Below are positions 33,601-42,187 of a DNA stretch of 64,000 nt, piece by piece. This DNA is from Clostridium_I sp047718555. GTDB lineage: Bacteria > Bacillota > Clostridia > Clostridiales > Clostridiaceae. The stretch covers positions 52,749-116,748 of the forward strand of contig NZ_JBDNRK010000007.1 of assembly GCF_047718555.1 (NCBI RefSeq). The letters are read 5' to 3'. Both the position numbers and the translations under genes were made by a program. How positions within the stretch are numbered: the first letter of the stretch is position 1; each line of letters starts with the position of its first letter. The notes under the pieces are model-generated. The model worked only from the letters and a program-made list of their open reading frames with translations, did not search any database and had not been told where the DNA came from.

Positions 33601-35307
33601 ATGAAAAAGAAGATTATACTTTACACTTTAGCTACTGTGTTTTTTACATTAATAATAGTAACTTTACTTTTTATATCTCTAGTCAATTATCAATATGAAC
33701 AGAATATTAAATCAAATCTTAAAAGCAATAATGAATTTATTATAAAGGTTCTCGATTTTAACAATTTAAGTAAAAACAGAGAATTTTTAATTAAAGAATA
33801 TGGCAATTCTAATATAAGTGTTACTTTTATAGATAAATATAATAATGTTATATTTAATTCAGATAAAGATTTTAAGAAATCTACTGAAAATTCTTATTTT
33901 GAAATTAATACGGCTAAAGAAAATAACGATTCTTATGCTATAAGATATAGTAATACATTAAACGAAAATGTTATGTATGCTGCAATTAAATATAATGATT
34001 ATATTATTAGAAGTGCACAACCATTGAATTTTATAGAAACATTAAAAATGTCTTATTTAAAATATTATTCTCTTATGATATTAATAACCTTTTTAGTATC
34101 TTTATGGTTTGCAAAAAAATTATCTAACATTATTATAAAGCCAATAAAGGATTTAGAGACTATGGCGGATATGGTAGATAAAGGAGAAATTAAAAAAACT
34201 ATCATGATTGATTCTGATGATGAATTAGGCAGTCTTGGAAAAAAATTCAATAATATGGCAGAAAAATTGAAGCTTACAATGAAGGATTCACTAGATAAAC
34301 AAAATAGGATTGAGGCTATACTAAAAAGTATGGAAAGTGGAGTTGTTGCAGTAGACAGAAAGCGTAAAGTTATAATGATTAATCCTTACGCTGAAATGTT
34401 ATTTGGTATAGAAAAAAATATTATAGGTGAAAATCTAATGGACAGCATCAGAGATTTTGAAATTGAAGATGTATTTAAATCTGGTTCTAATGGATTTAAG
34501 GAAATTAAAATATTGTGGCCAGAAGAGAAAGTTATTAGAATTAAAACTGCAGATATAGTTAATGAGGAAAAAAATATTGGTAAAGTAGCTGTGTTCCAAG
34601 ATATAACTGATATTAGAAAACTTGAAAATATGAGGTCTCAGTTTGTGGCAAATGTTTCTCATGAATTAAAAACACCTCTAACATCAATAAAAGGATTTAC
34701 GGAAACCTTAAAATATGTGGAAGACAATGAAAAGAGAATTCAATTTTTAGATATAATTGATGAGGAAGTGGAGAGACTAACTAGATTAATAAATGATATT
34801 TTAAGTTTATCACACATAGAAGCGCAAAAGGAAATGAAGCAGGAAATGTTTTCTGTAGATGAGATAATAGATAATGTGTACAATTTAATGAAGAATACAG
34901 CTGAAAATAAGAATATATCTTTAGCTGTTGTAGAAAATTCACCTATAAAACTTTTAGGAGATAAAGATAGGTTTAAGCAGATGCTAATTAATTTAGTTGA
35001 TAATGCTATAAAGTATTCTGAAAACAATGATAGTGTCTATATTTCTTCAAGTATAGAGAAAGATATATGCATTTTATACGTTGAAGACACAGGTTTAGGT
35101 ATATCACAAGAACACATTAAGAGGCTTTTTGAAAGGTTTTATAGAGTAGATAAAGCACGTTCTAGAGCAAAGGGAGGAACTGGTTTAGGCCTTGCCATTG
35201 TAAAACACATAGTTTTAAACTTCGGTGGAACTATTGAAGTAAAAAGTGAGCTAGGCAAGGGAAGCAAATTCATTATAAAATTGCCAGTATCAATGAATCT
35301 TACTTAG
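33601..35307 (+). CDS. phoR: Sensor histidine kinase PhoR
   Basis: 568-residue kinase paired with PhoP. Two membrane segments lie at about residues 4-24 and 155-173 with a short extracytoplasmic part between; HAMP follows, then a PAS domain (ILKSMESGVVAVDRKRKVIM). The H-box is VANVSHELKTPLTSIKGF; N, G1 and G2 boxes are LINLVDNAIKYSE, VEDTGLGIS and GGTGLGLAIVKHI. ATG 33601 is chosen after GGGGAAT at the end of phoP; the longer frame from 33520 runs inside phoP. The last residues (SMNLT) come from dispersed repeat DNA identical to the end of ruvX. Confidence 0.94.
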   Translation: MKKKIILYTLATVFFTLIIVTLLFISLVNYQYEQNIKSNLKSNNEFIIKVLDFNNLSKNREFLIKEYGNSNISVTFIDKYNNVIFNSDKDFKKSTENSYFEINTAKENNDSYAIRYSNTLNENVMYAAIKYNDYIIRSAQPLNFIETLKMSYLKYYSLMILITFLVSLWFAKKLSNIIIKPIKDLETMADMVDKGEIKKTIMIDSDDELGSLGKKFNNMAEKLKLTMKDSLDKQNRIEAILKSMESGVVAVDRKRKVIMINPYAEMLFGIEKNIIGENLMDSIRDFEIEDVFKSGSNGFKEIKILWPEEKVIRIKTADIVNEEKNIGKVAVFQDITDIRKLENMRSQFVANVSHELKTPLTSIKGFTETLKYVEDNEKRIQFLDIIDEEVERLTRLINDILSLSHIEAQKEMKQEMFSVDEIIDNVYNLMKNTAENKNISLAVVENSPIKLLGDKDRFKQMLINLVDNAIKYSENNDSVYISSSIEKDICILYVEDTGLGISQEHIKRLFERFYRVDKARSRAKGGTGLGLAIVKHIVLNFGGTIEVKSELGKGSKFIIKLPVSMNLT

Positions 35308-35377
35308 TGGGAGTTTTTATGACCCTCTAATGCTTACTAATAGAGTTCTTAATATCGCTAAGCTTAAATGAATTATC
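35288..35377. repeat. Dispersed intergenic repeat, copy C
   Basis: 29 bp (35288-35316) match 12391-12419 exactly and include the last five codons and stop of phoR. TAAGCTTAAATGAATTATC (35359-35377) matches 12430-12448 with two changes. The part between is about 30 bp longer than in copy A and lacks its perfect hairpin. The right half of the element is absent. Confidence 0.75.
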
Positions 35378-35385
35378 TTTTATAA

Positions 35386-35424
35386 TTAACATGTAATTAA
35401 CATTGGCTAAAATTAAATTAACAT
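35386..35424 (+). promoter_or_regulatory. PhoP box upstream of the chemoreceptor gene
   Basis: TTAACAT occurs at 35386, 35397 and 35418, i.e. with 11-bp or near 2x11-bp phasing, with TAAAAT at the missing position 35408. PhoP of low-GC Gram-positives binds tandem TTAACA-like repeats with an 11-bp period. It lies about 55-90 bp upstream of the start at 35478. Further TTAAT blocks follow to 35450. Confidence 0.6.
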
Positions 35425-35477
35425 AAATAGGTTAATATTTAGTTGTTAATTATTACTCATTAGAGGGGAGATACTGC

Positions 35478-37616
35478 ATGAAAAAATCTAATTTAGCATT
35501 AAAACTGAAGAAATTTGTATCAATGTTGAAATTTAAAGAGCCTGCATTAATATTGAAATTAAAAAAATCTATGTCAACATTAAATTTTAGGAAGTCTATA
35601 TCTTTGAAAATAATAGGAATTGTATCTTTAGCTATAATATTTGTTATGATATTAGTAGGGGGAATTATATATTTTATAACTTATAATAAAATGTTAGATA
35701 TGAGCAAAGAAAATATGAAGATTCTATCTCAGGAAATAAGTAATAATTTTGATAGTTTAATATTAATACAGACTAGTGATATGGGAAAAATAGCTTCTGA
35801 TATCGGTGTGAATAAAGTTGCCCTTGCAAATGCCAGTAATCCAAAAGAAGTTTTTCAGAAGAATTATGGTGGTGATGTAGAAGAACTTAGGAGTAATCTT
35901 AAGCAATATGCAGCTTCAAATAAATACAATGAAAATATATTTGTTACAGATAAAAATGGATTAGTTATTACTTGCAGTAATGATGATTTTTTGAGATTTG
36001 ATTTAAGTAATAATGACTATATTAAGCAAGCCTTAACAGGAAAAAGTGTTATGAGTAGTGTATATACTTCAGTAATATCAATTAAGCCAGTAGTTACTTT
36101 TGTACAACCTATAAAGGATGATAAGGGTAATGTAATTGGAATTGTGGGCAAGAATATTTTTACTGATTATTTTTCTAACAAGCTTGATAATTTTAAATTT
36201 TTGAATTCAGGCTATGCATTTATAGTGGATGGATCTCAAAATACCATATATAGTCCTATAAAAATAAATATCAATAAAAAGGTAGATATTAAGTCCATTT
36301 ATGATTTGTCTAAAGATAAAAATTTTTTAGGGACTAAGAATTCAAAAGATATGGAATATAATTACGGCGGTAAAAAATATTACTCCAATTCTACAAGTAT
36401 ACCTGAATTAAATGCCATGGTAGTTCTTACAGTTGGACAGAACGAAATTGAAAGGTCACCAAAAACTATAGGTACAGTTATATTAATATTGAGCTTATTG
36501 TTAATTATAGTAATAACTCTGTGTTTAAATGTAATAATTAGAAAGATTTTTGAACCAATGAATTTATTAATTAAAAATACACACGAAATATCAAAGGGAA
36601 ATCTTACTGTAATAAATGAAATAAAATCTAAAGATGAAGTTGGAAAACTTACTTTAAGTTTTAATAATATGACTCTCGATTTAAAAAATCTTTTAATTGA
36701 GATAAAGAATACTATTAGGGGTCTTATACATATAAATAGTGTGGTAAAGAGTGCTCAGCAAGATACTGTTACAGGTATGGAAATAATAAATAAAAGTACT
36801 GAAAGTATATTAGAAGATACTATGAAAATGTCTAATGCAGTTGAATGGAGTTTTAACTCCTTTAGTACAATAAAGGACAGGCTTTTAAATATAAAAGATC
36901 AATCTGGAAAAGTTTTAAATGAGGCAACTAAAATTAGAGAAATAAATAAACAGGGAATTTATACTATAGATGAATTGAAAAATGTTAATGTAGAATCAAA
37001 TAGGAGAATGAATGATGCCAGTGACTCCTTTAAAAAATTAAATGACAATTTAAAGAATATAACAAACATAGTAGAAGCAGTAACCGATATATCAAAACAG
37101 ACACATATACTTTCTTTAAACGCATCCATAGAAGCAGGAAGATATGGGGAAATAGGAAGAGGATTCAATGTAGTAGCTATTGAAATAAAGAAATTGTCTC
37201 AAAATATTTTTTTACAAATGAATAAAATAGAGGAAATTGTAGAATCCTTAAATTTAGATATGCATTCTGCTGAGAAAAAAATACAAAGTGCAAAGCAGGT
37301 TACCTTATCTCAATCTCAATTTGTGAAGAATACCATAGATAACTACAATAATATGCTTAATTCTACAGAAGGTATAGTTAATTACATAGATGAGGTAGAT
37401 AAGAGCATAGAGGACTTAAATGATAAAAATGATTCTATGTATGAAAAGTTAAATGAAGTTAAAGAAGCTTGTGAGGACTTTAATGACTCAATAGAGATAG
37501 TAAAACAAGTAGTAGCAGAGCAATATGATGGCACAAAAAATATGAATAATATTATAGATAAAATGGGGAAAAATACAGAAAATATAGTTGTTAGCATAAA
37601 TAAATTTACTGTATAA
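35478..37616 (+). CDS. Methyl-accepting chemotaxis-type receptor in the pho-pst cluster
   Basis: 712-residue receptor. After an unusual basic cytoplasmic tail of ~42 residues with an internal repeat (LALKLKK... / LILKLKK...), TM1 lies at 46-68, a double-CACHE-like sensor at 70-330 (NIFVTDKNGLVITCSNDD, GYAFIVDGSQNTIYSP), TM2 near 331-357, HAMP and a coiled-coil signalling part. The hairpin tip is diverged: QTHILSLNASIEAGRYGEIG in place of the usual QTNLLALNAAIEAARAGE, and no C-terminal CheR pentapeptide is seen. It stands between phoR and pstS and has PhoP-like boxes upstream. It may sense a ligand linked with phosphate starvation and may signal outside classical chemotaxis; both are inference. 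Confidence 0.85.
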   Translation: MKKSNLALKLKKFVSMLKFKEPALILKLKKSMSTLNFRKSISLKIIGIVSLAIIFVMILVGGIIYFITYNKMLDMSKENMKILSQEISNNFDSLILIQTSDMGKIASDIGVNKVALANASNPKEVFQKNYGGDVEELRSNLKQYAASNKYNENIFVTDKNGLVITCSNDDFLRFDLSNNDYIKQALTGKSVMSSVYTSVISIKPVVTFVQPIKDDKGNVIGIVGKNIFTDYFSNKLDNFKFLNSGYAFIVDGSQNTIYSPIKININKKVDIKSIYDLSKDKNFLGTKNSKDMEYNYGGKKYYSNSTSIPELNAMVVLTVGQNEIERSPKTIGTVILILSLLLIIVITLCLNVIIRKIFEPMNLLIKNTHEISKGNLTVINEIKSKDEVGKLTLSFNNMTLDLKNLLIEIKNTIRGLIHINSVVKSAQQDTVTGMEIINKSTESILEDTMKMSNAVEWSFNSFSTIKDRLLNIKDQSGKVLNEATKIREINKQGIYTIDELKNVNVESNRRMNDASDSFKKLNDNLKNITNIVEAVTDISKQTHILSLNASIEAGRYGEIGRGFNVVAIEIKKLSQNIFLQMNKIEEIVESLNLDMHSAEKKIQSAKQVTLSQSQFVKNTIDNYNNMLNSTEGIVNYIDEVDKSIEDLNDKNDSMYEKLNEVKEACEDFNDSIEIVKQVVAEQYDGTKNMNNIIDKMGKNTENIVVSINKFTV

Positions 37617-37626
37617 AATTGGAATG

Positions 37627-37682
37627 TTAAATTAAATTAACATAGGTATAATATTGTATTAACCTTGTTTTGATATTATAAT
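37627..37682 (+). promoter_or_regulatory. PhoP-regulated promoter of the pst operon
   Basis: TTAAATT (37627), TTAACAT (37637) and TTAACCT (37659) are spaced by about 10 and 22 bp, matching the 11-bp phase of PhoP boxes, and the last overlaps the -35 position of a TATAAT at 37677-37682. This arrangement is typical of PhoP-activated promoters. Confidence 0.65.
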
Positions 37683-37735
37683 TTTGTAAGGTAAATGATA
37701 ATAATATTTTTTATAGTTTGAATGGAGGTACCCTT

Positions 37736-38650
37736 ATGAAAAGTAAAAAACTTAAACTTGTGGTTACAGCAATGGCAATTACAGTGGTTGCTGGACTATT
37801 TGCTGGATGTGGAAACAGCAGTAGTTCTTCAAATAATGCTGCAAGTAATGCAAGTAATTCTTCAAGTACATCACAAGCAGTTTCAGGTTCAATAACACTT
37901 TCTGGATCTACAGCTCTTCAACCTTTAGCAGAAAAAGCCGTAGATGGATTTAAAGCGAAAAATCCAGATGCAACAGTAAATGTACAAGGTGGCGGTAGTG
38001 GAACTGGATTAACACAGGTAAGCCAGGGAGCAGTAGATATCGGAAATTCAGATATTTTTGCTGAAGAAAAATTAGATGCGACTACTGCTAAGACTTTAGT
38101 TGATCACAAGGTCTGCGTTATTGGATTTTCAGTAGTTACAAGTAAGGATGTAGATGTTACAAACTTAACTAAAAAACAAATTCAAGACATATTTACTGGT
38201 AAAATAACAAACTGGAAAGATGTTGGCGGTAAAGATTTAGCTATAAATGTTATTCATAGACCAAGCAGTTCTGGTACTAGAGCTACATTTACAAAAACAG
38301 TTATGGATGGAACTAAGGAAAAAGATGATTTAGGAACTACTCAGGATGCAAATGGTTCAGTTAAAACCGCTATGGAAAAAACAACAGGAAGTATTAGTTA
38401 TTTAGCTTTATCATATTTGACTGATGACGTTAAAACTAGTATAAAAGAATTACAAATTGATGGAGTTGCTCCAACTACAGCAAATATAACTTCAGGAAAA
38501 TATCCATTCTGGTCATATGAACATATGTATACAAAAGGTGAAGCTACTGGTGTAGCTAAAGCATTTATTGATTATATTCAAAGTGCTGATGCTAAAGATA
38601 CGGTTGTGAAGTTAGGATATATTCCTTCTAGTGAAATGAAAACTAAATAG
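37736..38650 (+). CDS. pstS: Phosphate-binding lipoprotein PstS
   Basis: Extracellular phosphate-binding component of the high-affinity Pst ABC transporter. The lipoprotein signal is MKSKKLKLVVTAM... ending in LFAGC with the lipidated cysteine at residue 25, followed by a Ser/Asn-rich linker. Binding motifs SGSTALQPLAEKAV, GGGSGTGLTQVSQG, RPSSSGTRATF and TTGSISYLAL are present. Mature size is normal (304 residues before processing). ATG 37736 has GGAGGT 6 nt upstream; a longer frame from TTG 37718 is unlikely. It is separated from pstC by a hairpin. Confidence 0.96.
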   Translation: MKSKKLKLVVTAMAITVVAGLFAGCGNSSSSSNNAASNASNSSSTSQAVSGSITLSGSTALQPLAEKAVDGFKAKNPDATVNVQGGGSGTGLTQVSQGAVDIGNSDIFAEEKLDATTAKTLVDHKVCVIGFSVVTSKDVDVTNLTKKQIQDIFTGKITNWKDVGGKDLAINVIHRPSSSGTRATFTKTVMDGTKEKDDLGTTQDANGSVKTAMEKTTGSISYLALSYLTDDVKTSIKELQIDGVAPTTANITSGKYPFWSYEHMYTKGEATGVAKAFIDYIQSADAKDTVVKLGYIPSSEMKTK

Positions 38651-38651
38651 T

Positions 38652-38690
38652 ACATATTAGGCTGGCTGTTTATTACAGCTAGTCTAATGT
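38652..38690 (+). terminator. Attenuating hairpin between pstS and pstC
   Basis: TTAGGCTGGCTGT pairs with ACAGCTAGTCTAA (two G-U), extended by ACAT/ATGT, followed by ATTTTATAAA, which is a weak U-tract. Such hairpins after the binding-protein gene let pstS be expressed above the membrane subunits. Confidence 0.65.
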
Positions 38691-38724
38691 ATTTTATAAA
38701 ATAAAATTGTTTGAGGTTGATTAT

Positions 38725-39615
38725 ATGGATAAAAGAAGTTATTGGAAAAAGATTAAAACAGAATATTTAGGTAGAGGCTTTTCCATATTATGTGGATTAT
38801 TAATACTAGTATTAACACTAGCTATAATATTTTTTATTTCAGCAAAGGGAATAAGATTATTTACAAAAGATCATTATTCTATACTGAAATTTATTTTTAG
38901 TTCTAGTTGGAAGCCTGATTACGATAAACCTGAGTATGGTTCATTAATTTTTATTGTAGGTTCTACTTTAGTGTCCATAGGTGCAGTAATAATAAGTGCA
39001 CCTATAAGTATAGCTTTAGCCATATTTATAAATTTAATATCACCTAAATTAGGAGAAAAAATTCTTCAACCAGCTATGGAGTTATTTGTTGGTATACCAT
39101 CGGTTGTATATGGGTGGATTGGAGTTTTAGTCTTAGTCCCTTTTATTAAAAGTATATTTGGTGGTGTTGGATTTAGTCTAATAGCAGGAATAATAGTGCT
39201 GAGTATTATGATATTACCTACAATCGCTAGTATATCTTCTGATGCAATAAAAACTATACCTAAAGATTACATAGAAGCTTCTTATGGACTTGGTGCTACT
39301 AGATGGCAAACCATTTACAAAGTTATTGTTCCTGCAAGTAAAAGTGGCATTTTAACTGGTATTGTACTTGGACTCGCAAGAGCTTTTGGTGAAGCGCTAG
39401 CTGTCCAAATGCTTATAGGTAATACATTGAAATTTGCACAAGGCTTAGGAACACCTACAACTACCTTGACTAGTATATTAACTATGACCATGGCTAATAC
39501 TGTTAATAATACACCGTGGAATGATGCACTTTGGTCATTGGCACTTTTACTTTTATTGATATCATTTCTTTTTATTGTTATAATAAGGCTAATTGGCAAA
39601 AGGGGTGAAGCATAA
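38725..39615 (+). CDS. pstC: Phosphate ABC transporter permease PstC
   Basis: One of two membrane subunits of Pst, 296 residues with six hydrophobic segments. The EAA-type loop EASYGLGATRWQTIYKVIVP is near residue 180, and FVGIPSVVYGWIGVLVLVP precedes it. A LARAFGEALAVQMLIGN block is typical of PstC. ATG 38725 is 7 nt from GAGGT; TTG 38707 in frame lacks an RBS. It overlaps pstA by one base (TAATG). Confidence 0.95.
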   Translation: MDKRSYWKKIKTEYLGRGFSILCGLLILVLTLAIIFFISAKGIRLFTKDHYSILKFIFSSSWKPDYDKPEYGSLIFIVGSTLVSIGAVIISAPISIALAIFINLISPKLGEKILQPAMELFVGIPSVVYGWIGVLVLVPFIKSIFGGVGFSLIAGIIVLSIMILPTIASISSDAIKTIPKDYIEASYGLGATRWQTIYKVIVPASKSGILTGIVLGLARAFGEALAVQMLIGNTLKFAQGLGTPTTTLTSILTMTMANTVNNTPWNDALWSLALLLLLISFLFIVIIRLIGKRGEA

Positions 39616-40499
39616 TGAAAGCTAAAATATACGATAAAATAGCAACTATAATATTATATTTAATATCTTTATTTATAGTTATATTATTAGTTAGTTTTAT
39701 AGGGTATATTATTTATAATGGTAGAAATTCATTGAATTTTCACTTCTTATTTGGAGATCCTAAAATAGCTGAAGCTGGCGGTGGAATTGGACCACAGTTA
39801 TTTAATTCCTTCTATATGCTTATAGTATCTCTTATAATAACTATACCTATCGGAATAGGTGCTGGAATATATATGTCTCAGTATGCTAAAGAGGGGAAAA
39901 TATTAAATATACTCAGATTGTGTATTGAAACTATAGCATCTCTTCCTTCAATAGTAGTAGGTTTATTTGGATTATTAGTTTTTGTAACTATAACTCACTG
40001 GGGCTATACTTTATTGTCAGGAGCCTTGGCCATTACTGTTATAAATCTACCTTCAATGACAAGAGTATCTGAAAATGCTATAACTGCTTCTGCAGCAAAG
40101 GTTAAGGAAGCTAGTCTTGGTTTAGGAGCAACACAATGGCAAACAATACAAAAGGTAATAGTTCCTTCTGCAATGCCTCAAATATTAACAGGTATTATAT
40201 TGGCTGCTGGTAGGATATTTGGAGAAGCAGCAGCACTTTTATATACTTCTGGTATGAGTGCACCTATCTTAAAATATAGTAATATAAGTTTGGTTGATAA
40301 AGCTTCACCTTTTAGTCTTTTTAGACCTGCAGAAACCCTTGCTATACATATATGGAAGTTGAATTCAGAGGGCATGGTTCCTGATGCTGCACAAATAGCT
40401 ACAGGTTCTTCAGCAGTATTAGTAATTATGGTTTTATTATTTAATGTTTTAGCAAGAATAATTGGAAAGAAAATATATAATTCTTATAGCGGAAAGTAA
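39615..40499 (+). CDS. pstA: Phosphate ABC transporter permease PstA
   Basis: Second membrane subunit of Pst, 294 residues and six hydrophobic segments. Blocks ETIASLPSIVVGLFGLLVFV, EASLGLGATQWQTIQKVIVP and GRIFGEAAALLYTSGM are typical. The ATG shares a base with the pstC stop codon, so translation is coupled; GGGGTGA precedes it. pstB follows after 12 bp. Confidence 0.95.
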   Translation: MKAKIYDKIATIILYLISLFIVILLVSFIGYIIYNGRNSLNFHFLFGDPKIAEAGGGIGPQLFNSFYMLIVSLIITIPIGIGAGIYMSQYAKEGKILNILRLCIETIASLPSIVVGLFGLLVFVTITHWGYTLLSGALAITVINLPSMTRVSENAITASAAKVKEASLGLGATQWQTIQKVIVPSAMPQILTGIILAAGRIFGEAAALLYTSGMSAPILKYSNISLVDKASPFSLFRPAETLAIHIWKLNSEGMVPDAAQIATGSSAVLVIMVLLFNVLARIIGKKIYNSYSGK

Positions 40500-40511
40500 G
40501 GGGGAAATAAA

Positions 40512-41261
40512 ATGGGCATAATTAAGACTAATAATTTAAATTTATACTATGGAAATGTACAAGCATTGAAAAATATTAATCTTGACATAGAAAAAAATTC
40601 TGTAACTGCACTAATTGGACCTTCAGGATGTGGAAAGTCTACTTTTTTGAGAACTATTAATAGAATGAATGATCTTATTGAATGTGTAAAAATAGACGGA
40701 GAAGTATTATTTGAGGATAAGAACATATATAAAGATTATGATGAAATTCAATTGAGAAAGAGAATAGGCATGGTATTTCAAAAGGCAAATCCTTTTCCTA
40801 TGTCTATATATGATAATATTGCCTATGGGCCAAGAATACATGGTATAAGAAATAAAAATAAATTAGACGAAATTGTAGAAAGAAGCTTAAAGGGTGCTGC
40901 ACTTTGGGAAGAAGCAAAGGATAGATTAAAAGAAAGTGCTTTAGGACTTTCAGGAGGTCAGCAGCAAAGATTATGCATAGCTAGAACTTTGGCAGTGGAG
41001 CCAGAAGTGCTTCTTATGGATGAACCTACTTCGGCATTGGATCCTATATCAACCTTAAAAGTTGAGGAACTGATGGATGAATTGAAAAAGGAGTATACTG
41101 TAATAATTGTAACCCATAATATGCAGCAAGCTGGTAGAATTTCAGATTACACAGCTTTTTTCTTAAATGGAGAAGTTGTTGAAGATGGAAAAACGGAAAG
41201 TATATTTTATAAACCAGTAGATAAGAGGACAGAGGATTATATTACAGGTAGATTTGGTTAA
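40512..41261 (+). CDS. pstB: Phosphate ABC transporter ATP-binding protein PstB
   Basis: ATPase of the Pst system, 249 residues. Walker A is GPSGCGKST, the Q loop MVFQKANPFPMSIYDNIAYG is characteristic of PstB, the signature is LSGGQQQRLCIART, Walker B VLLMDEPTSALDP and the H loop VTHNMQQAGR. RBS GGGGGAAAT (40500-40508) precedes ATG 40512. Confidence 0.97.
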   Translation: MGIIKTNNLNLYYGNVQALKNINLDIEKNSVTALIGPSGCGKSTFLRTINRMNDLIECVKIDGEVLFEDKNIYKDYDEIQLRKRIGMVFQKANPFPMSIYDNIAYGPRIHGIRNKNKLDEIVERSLKGAALWEEAKDRLKESALGLSGGQQQRLCIARTLAVEPEVLLMDEPTSALDPISTLKVEELMDELKKEYTVIIVTHNMQQAGRISDYTAFFLNGEVVEDGKTESIFYKPVDKRTEDYITGRFG

Positions 41262-41336
41262 ATTTTTTATTTTTTATTCTATTTAAGGAATTAATTTAAT
41301 AATGTATATGGTATATGAAAAAAAGAGGTGATTTTA

Positions 41337-41993
41337 ATGCCAAGAAAAGTTTTTGACTCACATTTGGAAGAAATGCATACAGATCTTTTGAGAATGGGGA
41401 GTATGGTTGAAAAACAGATATTTCAATGTATAGAATCTTTAGTCAATCAAAATGAAAAATTAGCACAACAGGTTATAGATAATGACGATGTAATTGATGA
41501 TATACAAAAGGAAATTGAAAATAAGGCTATAAAACTTATAGCAATGCAGCAGCCTTTAGCAGTGGATTTGAGAAATATATTTACTACTACTAAAATAGTA
41601 ACTGATCTTGAAAGAATAGCTGATCATGCTGTAGATATAGCAAAAGTGACTAAAAGATTAAAAACGGACGATTACGTAAGCCAGCTAACAGATATTACCC
41701 GTATGTCTACTTTGGTTAAAGAAATGCTTAAAGTTTCTCTTGATGCATATGTACAGGCTGATGTAAAGCGCGCCTATGCTATATGTAAAAAAGACGATGA
41801 AATAGATGCTCTATATAAACAGATTTTTAGTGAATTTTTAGTAATGATGATGGATAATCCAAAAACTATAAATCAGGCTACACAATTTCTATTTGCTTGC
41901 AAATATCTAGAACGAATAGCAGATCATACCACTAATATTTGTGAAGGTACTATATATCTAGTTACCGGAGAACAAATAGATTTAAATGAATAA
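41337..41993 (+). CDS. phoU: Phosphate signalling protein PhoU
   Basis: Helical cytoplasmic protein that links Pst activity to PhoR and dampens Pho expression when phosphate is high. The 218-residue protein has two PhoU repeats, each with a metal-binding helix motif: TKIVTDLERIADHAVDIAK near residue 80 and CKYLERIADHTTNICEG near residue 190. ATG 41337 is 6 nt from AGAGGTG; GTG 41328 is part of that RBS. It is the last gene of the pst operon and is followed by a strong terminator. Confidence 0.95.
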   Translation: MPRKVFDSHLEEMHTDLLRMGSMVEKQIFQCIESLVNQNEKLAQQVIDNDDVIDDIQKEIENKAIKLIAMQQPLAVDLRNIFTTTKIVTDLERIADHAVDIAKVTKRLKTDDYVSQLTDITRMSTLVKEMLKVSLDAYVQADVKRAYAICKKDDEIDALYKQIFSEFLVMMMDNPKTINQATQFLFACKYLERIADHTTNICEGTIYLVTGEQIDLNE

Positions 41994-41996
41994 TTA

Positions 41997-42040
41997 ATAA
42001 AATCTCCTTATAGTAATATTGAGGGAGATTTTATTTTTTT
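41997..42040 (+). terminator. Terminator after phoU
   Basis: ATAAAATCTCC pairs perfectly with GGAGATTTTAT, 16-nt loop, followed by TTTTTTT. Confidence 0.9.
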
Positions 42041-42090
42041 CATTTTCTATTTCTTGACTAAAATTTTTTATTAAGGTAATATAACTTAAG

Positions 42091-42127
42091 ATATGAGAAA
42101 ATAAATAAGATTATTTATTTGATATAT
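42091..42127. repeat. Small AAATAAATA hairpin before the DUF512 gene
   Basis: AAATAAATAA-GA-TTATTTATTT (42099-42120) is a perfect 10-bp stem, with ATAT/ATAT outside. The left arm resembles the left end of the 31122 element (ATGTGAAAATAAATA), so it may be a minimal relative, or a chance AT palindrome. A TATAAT at 42125-42130 overlaps its right end. Confidence 0.35.
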
Positions 42128-42187
42128 AATGAACATAATTATTAAAGGTAATATATTAATGTATGTTTTGATTTGGGAGCGTAAGAT

